A stretch of DNA of 64,000 bases, taken from Rikenellaceae bacterium (GTDB lineage Bacteria > Bacteroidota > Bacteroidia > Bacteroidales > Rikenellaceae). A program made the translations under genes and the position numbers. Shown one piece after another: positions 60,030 through 64,000 of this stretch (positions within the stretch are counted from its first letter, which is position 1; each line of letters begins with the position of its first letter). Where the stretch lies: NCBI GenBank assembly GCA_015059965.1, contig SUZM01000012.1, positions 1 to 64,000 of the forward strand, given 5' to 3'. A model generated the notes under the pieces. That model made no database searches and had not been told where the DNA came from. It saw only the letters and a program-made list of their open reading frames with translations.

Positions 60030-61271
60030 TTATTCCTCCGCTTTCTTGAAGATCGTGTCGAGGATCGTGCGCGTGGCCCCCTGGTTTTGGGCTGTATAGT
60101 CGCGGGCGATGGTGGCAATGCGCAGGCGTTCGCTCTCGCTGTCGCGCAGGGGGGTGAACCAGTCGATGAGTTCGCTGTCGGTGGTAATCGAGGTGGCTGC
60201 TCCGAGCGAAATCATGTCGCGCGCCTCCTTGAACTTTTGGTAGTTGGGGCCGAAGGCGATCGGAAGACCGAAGGTGGCCGCCTCCAGGGTGTTGTGGATG
60301 CCCACACCGAATCCGCCGCCGATATAGGCCCAGTCGGCATAGCCATAGACCGAAGAGAGGATTCCTACCGTATCGAGCACCATCAGCTGGCAGTTGTCCA
60401 GGCGGGTCTTCTCGTCGCACTGCGTGTAGCAGATGGCCCCGCCGCGGCATGAGTTCAGGAGCTTTTCGATGCGCGGGCGCTCCATTTCATGGGGGGCAAT
60501 GATGAATTTGATCTCCGGATTCTGGTTGATAAGCTCCATCAGAAGCTCCTCATCGGGTCCCCAGGTCGAGCCCGCAACGAAGAGTCGGCTTTCGCCCTTG
60601 AAGCGTTCGATCAACTCGATCTTGCGGGCTGCGCGGGCAATGTCGGCAACGCGATCGAAGCGCGTGTCGCCCGCCACAACCACATTCTTGTGGCCCAGTT
60701 CGGCCAGCAGTTCGCGCGACTCCTCGTTCTGCACAAAGAGTGTCTCGAAACTCTTCAGGGCTCTGCGCCAGCGCCAGCCGTACCACTTGAAGAAGACGGA
60801 GTTGCGGCGGAAGATGGCCGAGACGATAAAGGTACGCGCCTGCATCTGCTCCAGCCCCGAGAGCAGATTGAGCCAATATTCGTACTTCACGAAGATGGCG
60901 ATCTCGGGTCTTACAATCTCCAAAAAGCGGTGGGCGTTGTTCGGGGTGTCGATCGGCAGGTAGAAGATGTAGTCGGCTCCTGGGTAATTCTTGCGAATCT
61001 CATAGCCCGAAGGGGAGAAGAAGGTCAGCAGGATCTTGTACTCGGGATGCTCGCGGCGCAGGGCCTCGATGATGGGGCGCCCCTGCTCGAACTCGCCGAG
61101 CGAGGAGGCGTGGATCCAGGCAATGCGCTCCCCGGGCCCAATGGCCGAAGCCATGCGCTTGAAGAGCTTTTTGCGCCCCGTCCGCCACTTGCCGGCCTTC
61201 TCGTGCCAGGGCGAGATGGCGGCGATAATGAACCGATAGAGGCGAAGCCCCGTATTGTAAAACCACATCAT
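60030..61271 (-). CDS. kdtA: 3-deoxy-D-manno-octulosonic acid (Kdo) transferase
   Basis: WIHASSLGEFEQGRPIIEALR, ILLTFFSPSGYEI, VKYEYWLNLL, GGGFGVGIHNTLEAATFGLPIAFGPNYQKF. Confidence 0.96.
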   Translation of the reverse strand: MMWFYNTGLRLYRFIIAAISPWHEKAGKWRTGRKKLFKRMASAIGPGERIAWIHASSLGEFEQGRPIIEALRREHPEYKILLTFFSPSGYEIRKNYPGADYIFYLPIDTPNNAHRFLEIVRPEIAIFVKYEYWLNLLSGLEQMQARTFIVSAIFRRNSVFFKWYGWRWRRALKSFETLFVQNEESRELLAELGHKNVVVAGDTRFDRVADIARAARKIELIERFKGESRLFVAGSTWGPDEELLMELINQNPEIKFIIAPHEMERPRIEKLLNSCRGGAICYTQCDEKTRLDNCQLMVLDTVGILSSVYGYADWAYIGGGFGVGIHNTLEAATFGLPIAFGPNYQKFKEARDMISLGAATSITTDSELIDWFTPLRDSESERLRIATIARDYTAQNQGATRTILDTIFKKAEE

Positions 61272-61407
61272 AACGTCTTCCCGAGTCTTTGTTACGGAGG
61301 ACAAAGATAGTGCTTTTTGTCGGATATGCAAAATTCTTGGTTTTTCAGCCTATCTTATTGGTAATATAGCACAATCCGAACGCCTATTTTGGCTGTTTTT
61401 TGCTCGC

Positions 61408-61773
61408 TTACCAACGATTCTGCATTGCATCCTCCAAAAAGCGCACCTCCTGTTCGCCGTTGGGGAGCATGTCGACGGCCATCACATCGAAGAAGGGCTC
61501 CTCGGGCGAGTGGTGCAGGGCGATGTAGAGTCGGGCGGCCTGCTTCAGGGCGCGGAACTTCTCGCTGTCGATCGCCTGCTCGGGGGTGGTCAGGCTTCCG
61601 AGCTTGCGGCTCTTCACCTCCACGAAGTGCAGCTCATCCCATCTGCGGGCGATGATGTCGATCTCGTAGCGGCCGTTGCGCCAGTTGCGCTCAAGGATTA
61701 AAAAGCCATGCCGCCGTAGATACTCCACGGCGGCATCTTCTCCTCGTTGGCCGATCTGTCGGGTGATTCCCAT
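61408..61773 (-). CDS. YraN family protein (UPF0102, endonuclease-like fold)
   Basis: GQRGEDAAVEYLRRHGFLILERNWRNGRYEIDIIARRWDELHFVEVKSR. Confidence 0.95.
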   Translation of the reverse strand: MGITRQIGQRGEDAAVEYLRRHGFLILERNWRNGRYEIDIIARRWDELHFVEVKSRKLGSLTTPEQAIDSEKFRALKQAARLYIALHHSPEEPFFDVMAVDMLPNGEQEVRFLEDAMQNRW

Positions 61774-61790
61774 CGAACGACACCTATTTA

Positions 61791-62492
61791 TTATAGGAGG
61801 AACGAGAGGTCGTCCTCTTTCGTAAGCTCAATGGTGGGCTGTCCCTTCTTGAAGAGGCGCATGGGCTTCTCGCCGATCAGGGTCAGCTTGCCATCCTGCA
61901 GGCGCAACATGCAACCCTCTCTGAGGCCGACCACATAGCGGCGCGGATTGGCCTCGATGTACTCCAGAATGCGCTGCTCACGGGTCTCACCGGCATGACC
62001 GGCGGGATTGGCGTCCAGATAGTGGGGGTTGATCTGGAACTTCACGGCACCGATGGCCGAGAAGGAGTCGGGCTCGACGATGGGCATGTCGTTCGTCGTG
62101 CAGATCGTGGGGGCGCAGACGTTGCTGCCGGCCGACCAGCCCACATAGGGAACACCGGCCTCGAGGCGGCGCATAATGGCGCTCAACAGCTTCTGATCCT
62201 GCATCTTCTTGAGCAGGGCAAAGGTGTTGCCGCCACCGATGCAGATTGCTTCGGCGTGGCGGATCATGATACGGGGATTGGGTGAGCGGTGGATCGAACG
62301 CACGCGGATACCCAGCGCCGAGAAGCGCTCCTGTACGCGTCGCTCATACTCGGCATAGGAGAAGGTTACGGCCGCGTAGGGGATGAAGACCACCTCCTTC
62401 ACACCTGCGAAGGTCTTGGCAATCTCAGCCATCGGATACTGCAGATAGGGTTCGCCGGCGTTCGTCGAGTTAGAAATTAGGAGTAAATTCAT
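61791..62492 (-). CDS. pepE: Dipeptidase E (S51 family)
   Basis: LLISNSTNAGEPYL, AICIGGGNTFALLKKM, YVGWSAGSNVCAPTICTTNDMPIVEP. Confidence 0.96.
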   Translation of the reverse strand: MNLLLISNSTNAGEPYLQYPMAEIAKTFAGVKEVVFIPYAAVTFSYAEYERRVQERFSALGIRVRSIHRSPNPRIMIRHAEAICIGGGNTFALLKKMQDQKLLSAIMRRLEAGVPYVGWSAGSNVCAPTICTTNDMPIVEPDSFSAIGAVKFQINPHYLDANPAGHAGETREQRILEYIEANPRRYVVGLREGCMLRLQDGKLTLIGEKPMRLFKKGQPTIELTKEDDLSFLL

Positions 62493-62716
62493 AATAAACT
62501 GATTGTTAGTAGGTTAGGTTGTTTTTTAAAAAATTTATCAATATTTTCTGCCATTGTTATGCCAAAAGTAAAAAAAAAAGTGTTACTTTTGCCCAAAATT
62601 AACGAAAAAATGCGAAGATCGGTAAAAAAAGTAATAAGTATCGTTTTCGCGCGTTGTTGAGAAAAAGAAAACAACTATTTTAATATAACATTTGTTTAAC
62701 TTAAAAAATTAAAGTT

Positions 62717-62953
62717 ATGTCAGAAGTACAGTCGAAAGTTGTCGAGATTATCGTTGACAAGTTGGGCGTTAAGGAGTCGGAGGTAGTGGCTGAGGCCAGC
62801 TTCACCAACCACCTGGGTGCTGATTCGTTGGATACCGTTGAGCTCATCATGGAGTTCGAGAAGGCATTCGACATCCAGATCCCCGATGAGGACGCTGAGA
62901 AGATTGCTACCGTAGGTGATGCCATCAACTACATCGAGGAGCACAAGAAATAA
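62717..62953 (+). CDS. acpP: Acyl carrier protein
   Basis: [33 protein letters not shown] phosphopantetheine site. Confidence 0.98.
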   Translation: MSEVQSKVVEIIVDKLGVKESEVVAEASFTNHLGADSLDTVELIMEFEKAFDIQIPDEDAEKIATVGDAINYIEEHKK

Positions 62954-63002
62954 TTTTTTCACCGAAAAGATTTTTTGCAAGTAGAACCAAAGCTGAATTT
63001 TA

Positions 63003-64000
63003 TGGCAGAAAGAAGAGTCGTTGTAACGGGTATCGGAACGATCAACCCGCTCGGACACAACATTGAAGAGTACTTCTCCAATCTGGAAAAGGGCGTTAGC
63101 GGTGCCGCACCCATCACACACTTCGATACCGAAAAGTTTAAGACCAAGTTCGCTTGCGAAATTAAAAATTACGACCCGAGCCTCTATTTCGACCGCAAGG
63201 AGGTGCGTAAGTACGACCGCTTTACGCAGTATGCACTTATCGCCGCCGAGCAGGCCATGCAGGATGCCGGCTTCGATATGGAGCAGGTGGACAAGGAGCG
63301 TGCCGGTGTGATCTGGTGCTCGGGTATCGGAGGGCTTAAATCGCTCTTCGATGAGTGTGTGGGCTATGCCGAGGGTGGTAACACCCCTCGGTTTAGCCCC
63401 TTCTTTATCCCTCGCATGATCGCCGACATCGCTGCGGGCTACATCTCCATCAAGTATGGTTTCATGGGCCCCAACTACTGCACTGTGTCGGCTTGTGCCT
63501 CGTCGAACCACGGTTTGGTGGAGGCCTTCAACCAGATCCGTTACGGTAAGGCCGACATCATGATCACGGGAGGTTCGGAGGCTGCCGTCAATGAGCCTTC
63601 GGTAGGCGGTTTCGGCTCGATGCAGGCCATCTCGACCCGCAACGACGACCCCGAGCACGCTTCGCGCCCCTTTGATAAGGATCGCGACGGTTTCGTGATC
63701 GGTGAGGGTGCCGGTGCCTTCATCCTGGAGGAGTATGAGCACGCCAAGGCTCGTGGGGCAAAGATCTATTGCGAGTTTGCCGGTGGCGGCAATTCTGCCG
63801 ATGCCCACCACTTTACGGCCCCCCATCCCGAGGGTAAGGGTGCCATCATCGCCATGCGCGAAGCGTTGAAGGATGCCGGTCTGAAGACCGAGGACGTGGA
63901 CTACATCAATGTGCACGGCACCTCAACCCCGCTGGGCGATGTTGCCGAGTTGAAGGCTGTTCAGGGCCTCTTCGGCGACCATGCTTACAAGATGAACATC
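63003..64000 (+). CDS. fabF: Beta-ketoacyl-ACP synthase II (3'-truncated by window end)
   Basis: MAERRVVVTGIGTINPLGHNIEEYF...; NYCTVSACASSNHGLVEAFNQIRYGKADIMITGGSEA; VHGTSTPLGD; open to the window edge (not in the ORF list). Confidence 0.97.

Noticed and set aside
58502-60118. 538-aa antisense ORF opposite ahcY
   Set aside because: Shadow ORF with no recognisable motif; spans the ahcY terminator hairpin.

Overview
The window looks like a Bacteroidales chromosome segment. An Alistipes-like genome is my inference from gene content, the fused lpxC-fabZ gene and TAnnTTTG-type promoter boxes. It has two parts. (1) About 1-13.1 kb is a mostly AT-rich surface-polysaccharide locus, all on the + strand. 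It encodes a nucleotidyltransferase, flippase, PP-loop ATPase-like protein, CapA-like protein, N5-(carboxyethyl)ornithine-synthase-like dehydrogenase, three consecutive ATP-grasp proteins, a polymerase, two glycosyltransferases and an NTP_transf_5-like protein. It ends in a frameshifted rfbA remnant. A hairpin-rich, REP-like intergenic region follows, next to tRNA-Ser(GGA), and carries a 23-bp duplicate of the tRNA 3' end. (2) About 14-64 kb is mostly conserved housekeeping: blaI/blaR1-like pair, CoA-transferase, infB-nusA-rimP, lpxA-lpxC/fabZ, ruvB, lgt, tRNA-Arg(CCG), panCD, M16 peptidase, uvrB, ClC channel, trpS, oxyR-like, rsfS-ftsH-cdsA-psd, ahcY, kdtA, pepE and acpP-fabF. The most interesting candidate system is the CEOS-like dehydrogenase + triple ATP-grasp + CapA + PP-loop module, possibly for amino-acid decoration of a glycan. 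Secondary points are a palindromic repeat family with a 120-bp tandem triplication, the REP-like hairpin cluster at tRNA-Ser, a twin dyad operator at the blaI-like promoter, and an 18-unit heptamer array that supplies a stop codon. No CRISPR array, intact transposase, integrase or reverse transcriptase was seen. All calls are from reading the sequence; no database search was run.
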